Below, piece by piece: positions 26,007-34,933 of a stretch of DNA of 64,000 bases. The notes below the pieces were generated by a model. It was not told the DNA's origin. It ran no database searches and saw only the letters and a list, made by a program, of their open reading frames with translations. This stretch comes from Pseudobutyrivibrio ruminis HUN009 (GTDB lineage: Bacteria; Bacillota; Clostridia; Lachnospirales; Lachnospiraceae), in contig NZ_JNLH01000001.1 of NCBI RefSeq assembly GCF_000703005.1, positions 2,163,001 to 2,227,000 on the forward strand, in the 5' to 3' direction. The translations under genes and the position numbers were made by a program. Every line of letters begins with the position of its first letter. The stretch's first letter is position 1.

Positions 26007-26822
26007 TTATTTTAATTCAAGTGAATGAGAAATGTATGGGATGTATCCCATTTTGCTAGCATAGTTATACGCCTCTTCTTCTACCTCGGAATCATTTGTA
26101 TATTCCAGTACATATGCATCTTTATTATCATCCAATACCATATTCAAGTAATCACTAAAATACTCTCTATCTTCCTCGGTATTAATCCCAAAGGAATCGT
26201 TATCCCAATCAATGCAAGTGTAAACACTCTCCTGATTAACACCATCCAAAATGGCATCCAAAGAATAATAGCGATTATAATACTCAGTTACATAACTATC
26301 TCCGCCGTTAATAAGAACATATCCGCCTTTGTCCTTTAAATCCTCCAGTATATTTGATACACCAGAAAAGATTTCTTCTGTAGGATACTGATAATAAACA
26401 TCACAATTATCTACAAAAAATCCATCGACACCCTTATCCATAAGTTCATCGGCCTTGGCGGAAATAAACTGCTGCCATTTTTCCTGGGTAACATCAACCC
26501 ACTGTTCATCTTCCCAATTTTCATATGTTCCTAAAGTAATGTCTTCATAATCACTGTAATAGTCTCTGAAGTTCTCAATAGAGCCTATGTTGATGTACGT
26601 ATATACGATATGCCCATCAACCTGCAAGCTTGAAATCTCTTCTTCTGAATAATACTGAGCATCAATTACAATAGTGGATGCTAAATCTCTGTCTTCTAAA
26701 TCCTCTGGATTAGCTCCATTATAAACGCCATATTCATGAGAAGGCTCAATGCTGCCACACCCAAGAAAACATAATAATGTTGATAAGCAAACAGAAATAA
26801 TACAAATCTTACTGAACTTCAT
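26007..26822 (-). CDS. GH114-like lipoprotein (TM1410-type, putative galactosaminidase)
   Basis: About 271 residues. A lipoprotein signal ends at CFLGCGS, so the protein is probably anchored outside the membrane. The body matches the TM1410/GH114 TIM-barrel family: VIDAQYYSEEEI, then YTYINIGSIENFRDYY, a catalytic-type segment DKGVDGFFVDNCDVYY, and ILDGVNQESVYT. Characterised GH114 members cleave alpha-1,4-linked galactosamine polymers; activity here is inferred. ATG 26822 is chosen over TTG 26825. It overlaps the upstream membrane-protein gene by 14 bases and is probably cotranscribed with it. Confidence 0.75.
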   Translation of the reverse strand: MKFSKICIISVCLSTLLCFLGCGSIEPSHEYGVYNGANPEDLEDRDLASTIVIDAQYYSEEEISSLQVDGHIVYTYINIGSIENFRDYYSDYEDITLGTYENWEDEQWVDVTQEKWQQFISAKADELMDKGVDGFFVDNCDVYYQYPTEEIFSGVSNILEDLKDKGGYVLINGGDSYVTEYYNRYYSLDAILDGVNQESVYTCIDWDNDSFGINTEEDREYFSDYLNMVLDDNKDAYVLEYTNDSEVEEEAYNYASKMGYIPYISHSLELK

Positions 26823-28041
26823 CAATGTAATATACCTCTACACCCAAAATATCTTTAGCAATATATAATCTTAATTCATCCTCATAACCTTCTGTTGCAA
26901 GATAATATATTTCATCAGAAACACTCATTTCTTCTTCAGTAAATGACTCTGAATCAACTGTCAGATAATGTGTATCTGGACCTCTGTTACTATGATGTAT
27001 TTCAGCATCTACAATAGTTAACTCTTCCTCAGATTCTACTTGCGCTGTAACTACAGATATTGAATCAGATAAGAGCCACCCACTATATACTCCAAGAATT
27101 GCTACACAAATATAAAAGTATTTTTTATATTCTCTTTCTTTTGGAAGAAGGCCAAACAGTAAAGTAACAATAACAGCAAAGCCAATAATTTCAATCGTAA
27201 ATACGGTATAATTCACATGATTAATATTCAAAAATACCTTTAACAAACCAAACAAAGATGCAACTGCAGCGCACCAGATAGGAACTTCTCCCGATGCATA
27301 CATACTTTTATCGTAATTAGTTTTGTCTTTATGCTCGAAAACCATGTAATTTCTGAAGATTATAAAGTATACCCATGCTACGAGTATGCAAATAATATAA
27401 ATCATGCAGAATAACTTGGTGTCAATAATCAAAGAAATACAAGGCACTGCAAACAGAAGAAATCCCAAAACATAATTTATATTTTGAAGAATCTTAACTT
27501 TATTTCTTCTTGATTCTTTTTCTTCTTTAGGGATAGTTTTGTCTGTAGACCAATTGTCTTCTACGAAATAATCTCCAACTGATTTATTAGCATCTTCTTC
27601 AAGACGAACATCTACTTCTTCAGGACTTGCAATCTCCTCGGCAAATCTTCTGGCGTTTACCATATTAAGCTCAAGACCTACAAGCTTTTTACCTTCGTAA
27701 TCATATAAAACAATACATTCATCCTGTGGAGAAAGCTTCACAGGACGAATTTCATATCTGGCAATATCAGATCTACTGAAGCTCTTTGATGAACCTATAA
27801 AAGGTGTATATAAATATTCCCTTCCTTCTTTAATGACATATAAGCCACGTCTGAAGTAATCCAATAAAATAAGGCTGCCTAAAAATGCCACAATTAAAGC
27901 AGTCACAAAGCATACTGACTGTCCATTTTCAGGACTTATAAATAGGCCTAGAATAGCTAATCCAATTGCAACTATCTCAACAAAAATTCCCAAACCTATA
28001 ACGATACCAGACTCATGTACTTTATAATCATATTCTGTCAT
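26809..28041 (-). CDS. Multi-pass membrane protein of unknown function
   Basis: 410 residues. Two helices (about 13-32 and 41-62) precede a soluble segment with a PH-like beta pattern (about 65-145: YVIKEGREYLYTPF, DIARYEIRPVKL, EECIVLYDYEGKK-like). Further helices lie at about 187-245, 260-305 and 312-330. A C-terminal extracytoplasmic piece ends in acidic residues. I do not recognise a named family. It begins with ATG behind GGAGG, 21 bases after the DUF3592-like gene, and overlaps the GH114-like gene, so the three form one unit. Confidence 0.6.
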   Translation of the reverse strand: MTEYDYKVHESGIVIGLGIFVEIVAIGLAILGLFISPENGQSVCFVTALIVAFLGSLILLDYFRRGLYVIKEGREYLYTPFIGSSKSFSRSDIARYEIRPVKLSPQDECIVLYDYEGKKLVGLELNMVNARRFAEEIASPEEVDVRLEEDANKSVGDYFVEDNWSTDKTIPKEEKESRRNKVKILQNINYVLGFLLFAVPCISLIIDTKLFCMIYIICILVAWVYFIIFRNYMVFEHKDKTNYDKSMYASGEVPIWCAAVASLFGLLKVFLNINHVNYTVFTIEIIGFAVIVTLLFGLLPKEREYKKYFYICVAILGVYSGWLLSDSISVVTAQVESEEELTIVDAEIHHSNRGPDTHYLTVDSESFTEEEMSVSDEIYYLATEGYEDELRLYIAKDILGVEVYYIDEVQ

Positions 28042-28062
28042 TGAATTAAATCCTCCCGCGTA

Positions 28063-28782
28063 TTAGGTATAATCTCTTACTATATCTGCAGCCTTATCTA
28101 CAGCATCTACATAGTACTTCTTGAAATTATCCGGGTCCACATAAATATCAATGGAATCTCCGGTCTTGTAGGAATCCCAAGGATTAAAATCTAAAACATT
28201 GCTTTTAAATTTATAAATATATCCATCAGTAGGATTCTTATATTTGCAATAAATTCTAAAAGGATGTCTACCATTAATTGTTATACTGTAATCCTGCTCC
28301 ATAGATTCTATTTCACCATAAATATGCTGCCCACGTTCCAGCAATCCTGCCTTCTTTCTCTTGTTAAGAATACTAACAATAAGAATAATGTAACCAATTA
28401 ATGCAAATAGTCCTCCTAAGCCAACAAACATCAACGTGAAGAATAAATCGCCATCGTTTGTATGAATATCTGTAGGATTATCAGGATCAATAAGCAAATC
28501 TATTTCTTGCCCCTCATACATACTACTTGAATAGAAATTTAAGTGAACATCTTCGTAATACTCTCCATCAAATTCAAACGAAACAAAAACATCATAATCA
28601 GTTTCATCTCCACGATCATCAACGATGATATTGTCAATTACACCATTCACTTCAACTGCGGATTCTTTAAACTGAGACGACTTTACATTTGTCATAATTC
28701 CAACGATAATTAAAATCGTTCCCACTAGCGCAAATATACCGCCAAAGATGGCCATAAAATACTTTGTCATAAACTTATTCAT
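28063..28782 (-). CDS. DUF3592-like two-helix membrane protein
   Basis: About 239 residues from the ATG at 28782, which has GGGAGG upstream; a longer frame from 28806 starts at TTG inside the leader. A helix near 8-28 and another near 113-137 flank an exported beta-domain (about 35-110) with FEFDGEYYEDVHL and the GQEIDLLIDPDNPTDIH pattern typical of DUF3592. A second similar beta module follows the second helix (DSIDIYVDPDNFKKYYV). Function unknown; first gene of a three-gene unit. Confidence 0.65.
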   Translation of the reverse strand: MNKFMTKYFMAIFGGIFALVGTILIIVGIMTNVKSSQFKESAVEVNGVIDNIIVDDRGDETDYDVFVSFEFDGEYYEDVHLNFYSSSMYEGQEIDLLIDPDNPTDIHTNDGDLFFTLMFVGLGGLFALIGYIILIVSILNKRKKAGLLERGQHIYGEIESMEQDYSITINGRHPFRIYCKYKNPTDGYIYKFKSNVLDFNPWDSYKTGDSIDIYVDPDNFKKYYVDAVDKAADIVRDYT

Positions 28783-28902
28783 AAATATATTCCTCCCGTT
28801 AAACAAAATATATTCTCGTATAATACTTAAAAGAATTCAAGTATTGTCATATAAAAATTTTATTCTATTGCAATTCCTACATGTGCCTAATAAAATACCC
28901 AT

Positions 28903-29871
28903 ATGAAGAAATTATATTTAGCTCCACTTGAGGGCGTAACAGACAGCATTTATAGAAATACTTTTTGCAAATATTATGGCGGCGTAGATAAGGTTTACAC
29001 CCCATTCATATCTCCTAATTCTACTTTTAAATTTACAACAAGAGAATTCAAGGATATTGACCCAGAAAAAAACGATGTCATTATCACTGTTCCTCAGTTG
29101 CTCACTAATAACGAAGATCATTTTTTATGGGCAGCTGCTGAAATAGCAGCTTTAGGCTTTAAAGAAATCAATTTTAACCTTGGTTGTCCAAGTGGTACTG
29201 TAGTTGCCAAGAAAAAAGGTTCAGGACTTTTGTATTATCCTGAGGAATTGGATATGATGTTGGATAGTGTCTTCAACAGACTCGAAACAGAATGTGCAAT
29301 CAAAAATGCTAAGGTGCCAAATATTTCAATTAAAACTCGCCTTGGCAAAATAGAACCAGAAGAATTCTATGAAATACTTGGTATATATAATAAATATCCT
29401 ATTTCAGAATTGACTATCCATCCAAGAATTCAATCAGATTATTATAGAGAACCAATCAGAATGGAATTCTTTGATTATGCAATGGCAAATTCCAAACACC
29501 CTATTGTATATAATGGAGATTTGACTTCCGTTAACGACATCAAACAAATTGAGGAACAATATCCTAACGTAAATGCGATAATGCTTGGCCGCGGTTTGAT
29601 TTCAAATCCAGAATTAGCATTAAGTTACAATAATCAAATAGATAACCAAACTATTGATTTAGATACATTCAAAAAGTTCCACAATGAATTACTAAATCAA
29701 TACATTGATATCCTTTCAGGCGAGAAACCTGTACTTCATCGCATGAAAGAGTTCTGGTCTTTCTGGCAATCAAATTTTAATGACTGTGAAAAAACAATCA
29801 AAAAAATCAGAAAAGCAAACAAAATCCAGGAATACAAAGATTTTGTTGCTCTTCTGTTAAATAATTACTGA
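28903..29871 (+). CDS. tRNA-dihydrouridine synthase family protein
   Basis: 322-residue FMN enzyme of the Dus family, reducing uridine to dihydrouridine in tRNA. The motifs are APLEGVTDSIYRN at the N-terminus, FNLGCPSGTVVAKKKGSGLLYYPE (catalytic Cys in GCP), SIKTRLG, LTIHPR and YNGDLTS, and NAIMLGRGLISNP in the phosphate-binding region. The ATG has no obvious Shine-Dalgarno site, unlike its neighbours. It is on the plus strand and overlaps the end of the zinc-ribbon gene by seven bases. Confidence 0.9.
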   Translation: MKKLYLAPLEGVTDSIYRNTFCKYYGGVDKVYTPFISPNSTFKFTTREFKDIDPEKNDVIITVPQLLTNNEDHFLWAAAEIAALGFKEINFNLGCPSGTVVAKKKGSGLLYYPEELDMMLDSVFNRLETECAIKNAKVPNISIKTRLGKIEPEEFYEILGIYNKYPISELTIHPRIQSDYYREPIRMEFFDYAMANSKHPIVYNGDLTSVNDIKQIEEQYPNVNAIMLGRGLISNPELALSYNNQIDNQTIDLDTFKKFHNELLNQYIDILSGEKPVLHRMKEFWSFWQSNFNDCEKTIKKIRKANKIQEYKDFVALLLNNY

Positions 29872-30131
29872 TTAACTGCTATAGCTTCTGGAGCTACAAT
29901 TGCTTCTTTAGCTATAGCTTTTGTTATAATTCCACCTCTTTCGCAGATTGGGCAAACCTCATAATATGTTGACGACAACGGAAGAACCGGAACAAAGAAT
30001 AATGTAAAATACAGCCTATTTCTTACAATCTTGTAATGGGAAACATTGTTACAATGTGGACATTTGTACAACTGACGATTGTCTACTCCCATCTCTTTAT
30101 TCATTCTTCTTGTACCAAATAAAATTAACAT
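29865..30131 (-). CDS. Small zinc-ribbon membrane-associated protein
   Basis: 88 residues. Two CxxC pairs (CPHC at about 24-27 and CPIC about 65-68) frame a hydrophobic segment of roughly 17 residues (LYFTLFFVPVLPLSSTYY). This is the layout of short zinc-ribbon proteins common in Firmicutes. The ATG has AAGGAG upstream. Function unknown. The end overlaps dus convergently. Confidence 0.7.
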   Translation of the reverse strand: MLILFGTRRMNKEMGVDNRQLYKCPHCNNVSHYKIVRNRLYFTLFFVPVLPLSSTYYEVCPICERGGIITKAIAKEAIVAPEAIAVNQ

Positions 30132-30216
30132 AACTTTTCTCCTTTGAATTTTTCATCTGAGTAGTATAATAATACTTACTATATGTAAAGTCAATACTAA
30201 AGTTGTGATTAACTAC

Positions 30217-30247
30217 TAAAAAAGGGGCTACCATTCGGTAGCCCCTT
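30217..30247 (-). terminator. Intrinsic terminator after the EF-G paralogue
   Basis: An 11-base-pair stem (30222-30232 with 30237-30247) with a four-base loop is followed by a run of T on the minus strand, 22 bases after the stop codon. Confidence 0.92.
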
Positions 30248-30268
30248 AGTTTACTTTTTATCTGTTAT

Positions 30269-32365
30269 TTATTCCTCATCGACATCCTTGATCTTATTAG
30301 CGCGACGCTCAACTTCCTTGGCCTGAACATCTGATGGAACCTGCTCGTAACGAGCTAATTCATAAGAGAATGTTCCATATCCACCTGTCATAGAACGAAG
30401 TGTTGTGTCGTATCCATAAAGCTCTGCCATAGGAACCTCAGCAAGTACTTCTGTCTTTCCAGCTGTCTCTGTAGGATTCATTCCAAGTACACGGCCACGA
30501 CGTTTGTTCAAGTCGCCCATAACGTCACCTGTGTATGCATCAGGAACCACAACCTTAAGAGTTTCAATTGGCTCCAAAAGGATTGGATTAGCCTTCATGA
30601 TACCTTCCTTGAAAGCCCCCTTTGCAGCAACCTTAAATGCCATTTCAGAAGAATCAACTGGATGATAGCTTCCATCGTAAAGATTAGCATGAATTCCAAC
30701 TACTGGGTATGCTGCAAGCGGACCAGCCAGTACTGCTTCCTGCAAACCTTTTTCTACAGCTGGGAAATAGTTCTTAGGAACAGCGCCACCCACAACTGAT
30801 TCTGTAAAGTTGTAATGCTCTTCCATATTTCCTGAAGGCTCGAATGTCATCTTTACATGTCCATACTGACCATGGCCACCAGTCTGTTTCTTATACTTAT
30901 ACTCGACATCAGCTTTACCTCTGATTGTCTCTTTGAAAGCAATCTTTGGCTGGCTAAGCTCAATATCTACTTTATATTTTTCATTGAGCTTTTGAACAAG
31001 CATGTCGATATGTCTATCACCAATACCATAAATCAGTGACTGGCTGTTTTCGCCATCATTAACAACTCTTAGAGTTAAGTCTTCAGCACATAGCTTTGCA
31101 AGGGCCTGAGCAATCTTATCCTCATCCCCCTTATTCTTTGCCTTATATCTCTTGTAAGTATAAGGTGTAGATAAAGGTGTTCTGATGTAAAGGATTGGAT
31201 TAGCCTTTGTAGAAAGAGAATCTGTTGTAGCAACCTTTGAAAGCTTAGATAAAGCACCGATGTCACCAGCATGAAGCTCAGGTACTTCTTCTGCCTTACT
31301 TCCTGTTAAAATATAAAGCTTGCCGATTTTCTCTTCTGTTTCCTTATGTTTATTGTAAAGTAAATCATCTGTTTTAAGAACGCCAGAATTAACCTTAATC
31401 AATGAATATTTTCCAACAAATGGATCTACAATAGTCTTGAATACGTATGCACTCTTTGGCTTAGCAAAATCATAATTTGCTTCGTAAACCTCATTCGTAT
31501 TTGCGTTAATTCCAGAAACCTTGCGATCCTCTGGACTAGGAAGATATTTTACAACGTCAGTAAGCATTGTGTACTGTCCGCGATTTGTAAGATTTGAGCC
31601 CATCATAACAGGAACAATGTCGCCTGTACCTACATTTGCACGAAGAGCCTGACGAATTTCATCCTCTGAAAATTCTTCGCCGCCAAAATATCTGTCCATG
31701 AATTCCTCTGATGTCTCGGCAACAGATTCCATCAAAGCCTCTCGATATTTCTCTAAGTATTCCTTGTTATAGTCAGGTACATCGCAATGTTCTACAGTGC
31801 CATCTGCCTTCCAGCGCTTTCCGATTTGCTGTATAACATTTACATAGCCAACGAACTCTCCATTTTCACGAATTGGCAAATGGAAAGGAGCAATCTTTTT
31901 GCCATATAAGCTTTGAAGTTCTTCAACGATTTCTCTATAGCTGGCATCATCTATATCCATGTCAGTTACAAATACCATTCTAGGAAGATTAAACTTATCG
32001 CACATCTCCCAGGCCTTTTTTGTACCAACTTCAATTCCGCTTTTTCCAGATATAACAATAATAGCTGCGTCAGCTGCACTAACAGCTTCCTCAACTTCTC
32101 CAACGAAATCAATGAATCCTGGTGTATCTAGGAAATTAATCTTGGTATCGCCCCATACGATAGGTGCTAAAGATGTGTAGATAGAAAACTTGTTTTTTTG
32201 TTCCAATTTGTCATAGTCACTAATGGTATTACCAGCCTCGATAGTGCCCGGCTTGCTGATTTGACCAGCTAGAAAAGCCATTGATTCGATGAGACTGGTT
32301 TTGCCCGCCCCGCTGTGACCAAGTAACACAACATTTCTAATCTTGTCCGTAGTAAAAACCTTCAT
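30269..32365 (-). CDS. Elongation factor G-like GTPase (paralogue)
   Basis: 698 residues with the five-domain EF-G order. G1 is GHSGAGKTS, G3 is DTPGFIDF, and the G4 position reads VTDMD instead of the usual NKxD that sets guanine specificity. Domain IV-V motifs such as SEMAFKVAAKGAFKEG and RGRVLGM are kept. It belongs to the FusA2-like paralogues rather than the main translocase, and it is not in a str operon. Its role may be in stress or special translation. It is expressed from a strong promoter at 32437-32465, divergent from tyrA. Confidence 0.85.
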   Translation of the reverse strand: MKVFTTDKIRNVVLLGHSGAGKTSLIESMAFLAGQISKPGTIEAGNTISDYDKLEQKNKFSIYTSLAPIVWGDTKINFLDTPGFIDFVGEVEEAVSAADAAIIVISGKSGIEVGTKKAWEMCDKFNLPRMVFVTDMDIDDASYREIVEELQSLYGKKIAPFHLPIRENGEFVGYVNVIQQIGKRWKADGTVEHCDVPDYNKEYLEKYREALMESVAETSEEFMDRYFGGEEFSEDEIRQALRANVGTGDIVPVMMGSNLTNRGQYTMLTDVVKYLPSPEDRKVSGINANTNEVYEANYDFAKPKSAYVFKTIVDPFVGKYSLIKVNSGVLKTDDLLYNKHKETEEKIGKLYILTGSKAEEVPELHAGDIGALSKLSKVATTDSLSTKANPILYIRTPLSTPYTYKRYKAKNKGDEDKIAQALAKLCAEDLTLRVVNDGENSQSLIYGIGDRHIDMLVQKLNEKYKVDIELSQPKIAFKETIRGKADVEYKYKKQTGGHGQYGHVKMTFEPSGNMEEHYNFTESVVGGAVPKNYFPAVEKGLQEAVLAGPLAAYPVVGIHANLYDGSYHPVDSSEMAFKVAAKGAFKEGIMKANPILLEPIETLKVVVPDAYTGDVMGDLNKRRGRVLGMNPTETAGKTEVLAEVPMAELYGYDTTLRSMTGGYGTFSYELARYEQVPSDVQAKEVERRANKIKDVDEE

Positions 32366-32436
32366 GTGCCGTACCTCCCAATAGTTATTTGACGCTTTAA
32401 CCCCGCCGCGCCATGTTGTTTATAAAACTTATAATT

Positions 32437-32465
32437 ATTATATTTAGTATTCAGACTATTTACAA
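32437..32465 (-). promoter_or_regulatory. Promoter of the EF-G paralogue
   Basis: On the minus strand TTGTAA (32460-32465), 17 bases and TATAAT (32437-32442). Its -35 box is superimposed on the -35 of the divergent tyrA promoter. Confidence 0.7.
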
Positions 32466-32474
32466 TGAGTAAAT
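32458..32474. promoter_or_regulatory. Palindrome over the shared -35 region
   Basis: ATTTACAATGAGTAAAT is a perfect six-base inverted repeat with a five-base spacer. It covers the -35 boxes of both divergent promoters, so a bound repressor could block both. The cognate factor is unknown. Confidence 0.4.
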
Positions 32475-32487
32475 GTGATATTATAAA
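32459..32487 (+). promoter_or_regulatory. Promoter of tyrA-aroA
   Basis: TTTACA (32459-32464), a 17-base spacer and TATAAA (32482-32487) on the plus strand, about 50 bases before the tyrA start. Confidence 0.7.
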
Positions 32488-32537
32488 AGAAAATAATCGC
32501 TTTAAAGTGTGAAAGTGAATTAGAGGTGAGGGTAATT

Positions 32538-33638
32538 ATGAAAAGTAAAACAATAGGATTTGTTGGGCTAGGTTTAATTGGAGGCAGTATCGCAAAAGCG
32601 ATATTGAAAACATATCCAAACACTAGAATTCTTGCAACAGCTTCAAGAGAATCAACTATTGAAACAGCATTTGAAGAACGACTTATAGATAATAACGGAT
32701 TGCTTAAGATTCACCAGTTTGGTCAGTGTGATATTATTTTTCTTTGCTCTCCTGTTAAAGTCAATTGTGACTATTTAAGAAAACTTAAAGACGTAGTTAA
32801 GCCAGATTGTATCATCACAGATGTAGGCTCAGTAAAAGGGGATATTACTGCAGTTGCCAGAGAGCTTGAAATGACCAATCAATTTATTGGGGGACATCCA
32901 ATGACAGGTTCTGAATTAACAGGTCTTGAGCACTCTTCTGCTTCACTTTTAGAAAACGCTTATTATATCCTTACAGCTGATTCAGAAATGAATAAGGAAA
33001 CTTACTCTCAGTTCGCAGATTATATAAAAAGCCTTGGAGCCATTCCAATTCAGCTTACTCCAGAGGAACACGATGAAGCTACCGCCACAGTTTCACATCT
33101 TCCTCATGTAGTTGCAGCAGCTCTGGTAAACCTTGTTAATGACACTGACGACGACCGCAAAATATGCAAAACCATTGCAGCAGGCGGATTTAAAGATATT
33201 ACAAGAATCGCATCAGGTTCACCTACAATGTGGCAGCATATTTTCCTAAGTAATAAGGATGCAGTGCTTAAACTGATAGGCGATTTCAAGGATGAATTGA
33301 GCCAATTCGAAAATGCGATATCTTCATCTGATCCTGATGAGATAATTAATCTTTGGACAAAAGCGAAGGACTATCGTGATTCTATTACAATTCCAGACAG
33401 TGCCCACTCACGATTCTTCGAACTGTACTGTGATATTGACGATAAACCTGGTACACTTGTAGGAGTACTTCAATTGCTTGCCAATGCAGAAATTAGTGTT
33501 AAAAATATAGATATCATTCATAACCGTGAGTTTGAGCCTGGTGTTCTTCGAATCGAATTCTACACCCAGGATGCTTTAGATAAGGCCCGCACAGTTCTTA
33601 CTCACAACAATTACTATACAAGACAAAGGACAAATTAA
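32538..33638 (+). CDS. tyrA: Prephenate dehydrogenase with C-terminal ACT domain
   Basis: About 366 residues from ATG 32538, which follows GAGGTGAGGG; a GTG at 32526 lies inside that site. The Rossmann motif GLGLIGGS is at the N-terminus, and the catalytic region GGHPMTGSELTG holds the active-site histidine. The C-terminal 75 residues (FELYCDIDDKPGTLVGVLQLL) form an ACT domain, so tyrosine feedback is likely. It makes 4-hydroxyphenylpyruvate from prephenate. The stop overlaps the aroA start. Confidence 0.94.
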   Translation: MKSKTIGFVGLGLIGGSIAKAILKTYPNTRILATASRESTIETAFEERLIDNNGLLKIHQFGQCDIIFLCSPVKVNCDYLRKLKDVVKPDCIITDVGSVKGDITAVARELEMTNQFIGGHPMTGSELTGLEHSSASLLENAYYILTADSEMNKETYSQFADYIKSLGAIPIQLTPEEHDEATATVSHLPHVVAAALVNLVNDTDDDRKICKTIAAGGFKDITRIASGSPTMWQHIFLSNKDAVLKLIGDFKDELSQFENAISSSDPDEIINLWTKAKDYRDSITIPDSAHSRFFELYCDIDDKPGTLVGVLQLLANAEISVKNIDIIHNREFEPGVLRIEFYTQDALDKARTVLTHNNYYTRQRTN

Positions 33639-34912
33639 TGACTATTACAAAAGTAAAAAGCTTAAAGGGCGAAATAACAGTTCCAGGTGACAAGTCTATT
33701 AGCCACCGCGGTGTAATGTTTGGAGCTATTTCCGAAGGAATTACTGAGCTTACAGGATTCTTGGATGGCGCTGACTGCCGTAGCACAATCAGTTGCTTTA
33801 AGGCTATGGGCATTGATATCACTCAAGAACATGATCATGTAGTTATTCATGGAAAGGGTCTAAAAGGACTATCCGCACCTTCAAAAATGCTTGATGTAGG
33901 AAACAGCGGAACTACCACCAGATTGATTTCAGGAATTCTTGCAGGACAAAAATTTATTAGTTCTTTAAATGGTGATGAATCTATACAAAAGAGACCTATG
34001 GGACGTATCATAACCCCGCTTACAAGTATGGGCGCTCATATCAAATCAATTAAAGATAATGGTTGTGCTCCTCTAGAAATAGGAGGCGCTCCACTACATG
34101 CAATTCACTATGACTCACCTGTTGCCAGCGCCCAGGTTAAATCCTGCGTACTTTTGGCTGGATTGTATGCAGACGGTGTTACTTCAGTAACTGAGCCAGT
34201 TATCTCTCGAAATCACACAGAATTGATGCTAAAGGGATTCGGTGCCGATATCAAATCAGAAGGATTAACAGCATCAATAGCTGGCGGTCCAAGACTAATT
34301 GGTCAAAAAATTACAGTACCTGGAGACATCTCCTCTGCTGCTTATTTCATTGTTGCAGGTTTAATTTGTCCTAACGCAGATTTACTTATCAAAAACGTAA
34401 ATACGAATCCAACCCGAGCAGGCATTATTCAGGTTGCAAAGAATATGGGCGGAAACATTGAATTATTAAATGAGCGCATAGTTTCAGGAGAACCAGTTGC
34501 TGATATTCATGTAAGTTCAAGCGATTTACATGGTTGCGAAGTATCCGGTGAAATCATACCTACTCTTATTGATGAACTTCCTGTTATTGCTGTTATGGCA
34601 GCATGTGCTAACGGCACCACTGTTATAAAGGATGCAGCAGAGCTTAAAGTAAAAGAAAGTGACCGTATTGCTACAGTCACCGAAAATCTTAAAAAAATGG
34701 GTTGTGACATCACACCAACCGAAGATGGAATGATAATTGTTGGAGGGAATCCTTTACAAGGAGCATTGATTAGCACATACAAAGATCATCGTATTGCAAT
34801 GTCTTTCGCTATTGCAGGCCTTGTTGCCGATGGTGAGACCTCATTTGATGATGAAGGATGCTGTGTAATCTCATATCCAGATTTCTTTGAAACATTAAAA
34901 GCACTATCGTAA
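33638..34912 (+). CDS. aroA: 3-phosphoshikimate 1-carboxyvinyltransferase (EPSP synthase)
   Basis: 424 residues. Substrate motifs seen are PGDKSISHR at the N-terminus, GNSGTTTRL, RPMGRIITPL, SAQVKSCVLLAG, DELPVIAVMA, KESDRIATV and YKDHRIAMS. It joins PEP to shikimate-3-phosphate in aromatic amino acid synthesis. The start is coupled to tyrA by TAATG. Its stop codon lies in the loop of the terminator hairpin, so termination begins before the gene is left. Confidence 0.97.
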   Translation: MTITKVKSLKGEITVPGDKSISHRGVMFGAISEGITELTGFLDGADCRSTISCFKAMGIDITQEHDHVVIHGKGLKGLSAPSKMLDVGNSGTTTRLISGILAGQKFISSLNGDESIQKRPMGRIITPLTSMGAHIKSIKDNGCAPLEIGGAPLHAIHYDSPVASAQVKSCVLLAGLYADGVTSVTEPVISRNHTELMLKGFGADIKSEGLTASIAGGPRLIGQKITVPGDISSAAYFIVAGLICPNADLLIKNVNTNPTRAGIIQVAKNMGGNIELLNERIVSGEPVADIHVSSSDLHGCEVSGEIIPTLIDELPVIAVMAACANGTTVIKDAAELKVKESDRIATVTENLKKMGCDITPTEDGMIIVGGNPLQGALISTYKDHRIAMSFAIAGLVADGETSFDDEGCCVISYPDFFETLKALS

Positions 34913-34933
34913 ATGCGATAGTGCTTATTTTTA
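34898..34933 (+). terminator. Intrinsic terminator overlapping the aroA end
   Basis: An 11-base-pair stem with a six-base loop (TAAATG) that contains the aroA stop codon is followed by TTATTTTTAA. It is only a few bases from the stop of the convergent gene at 34931. Confidence 0.88.
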
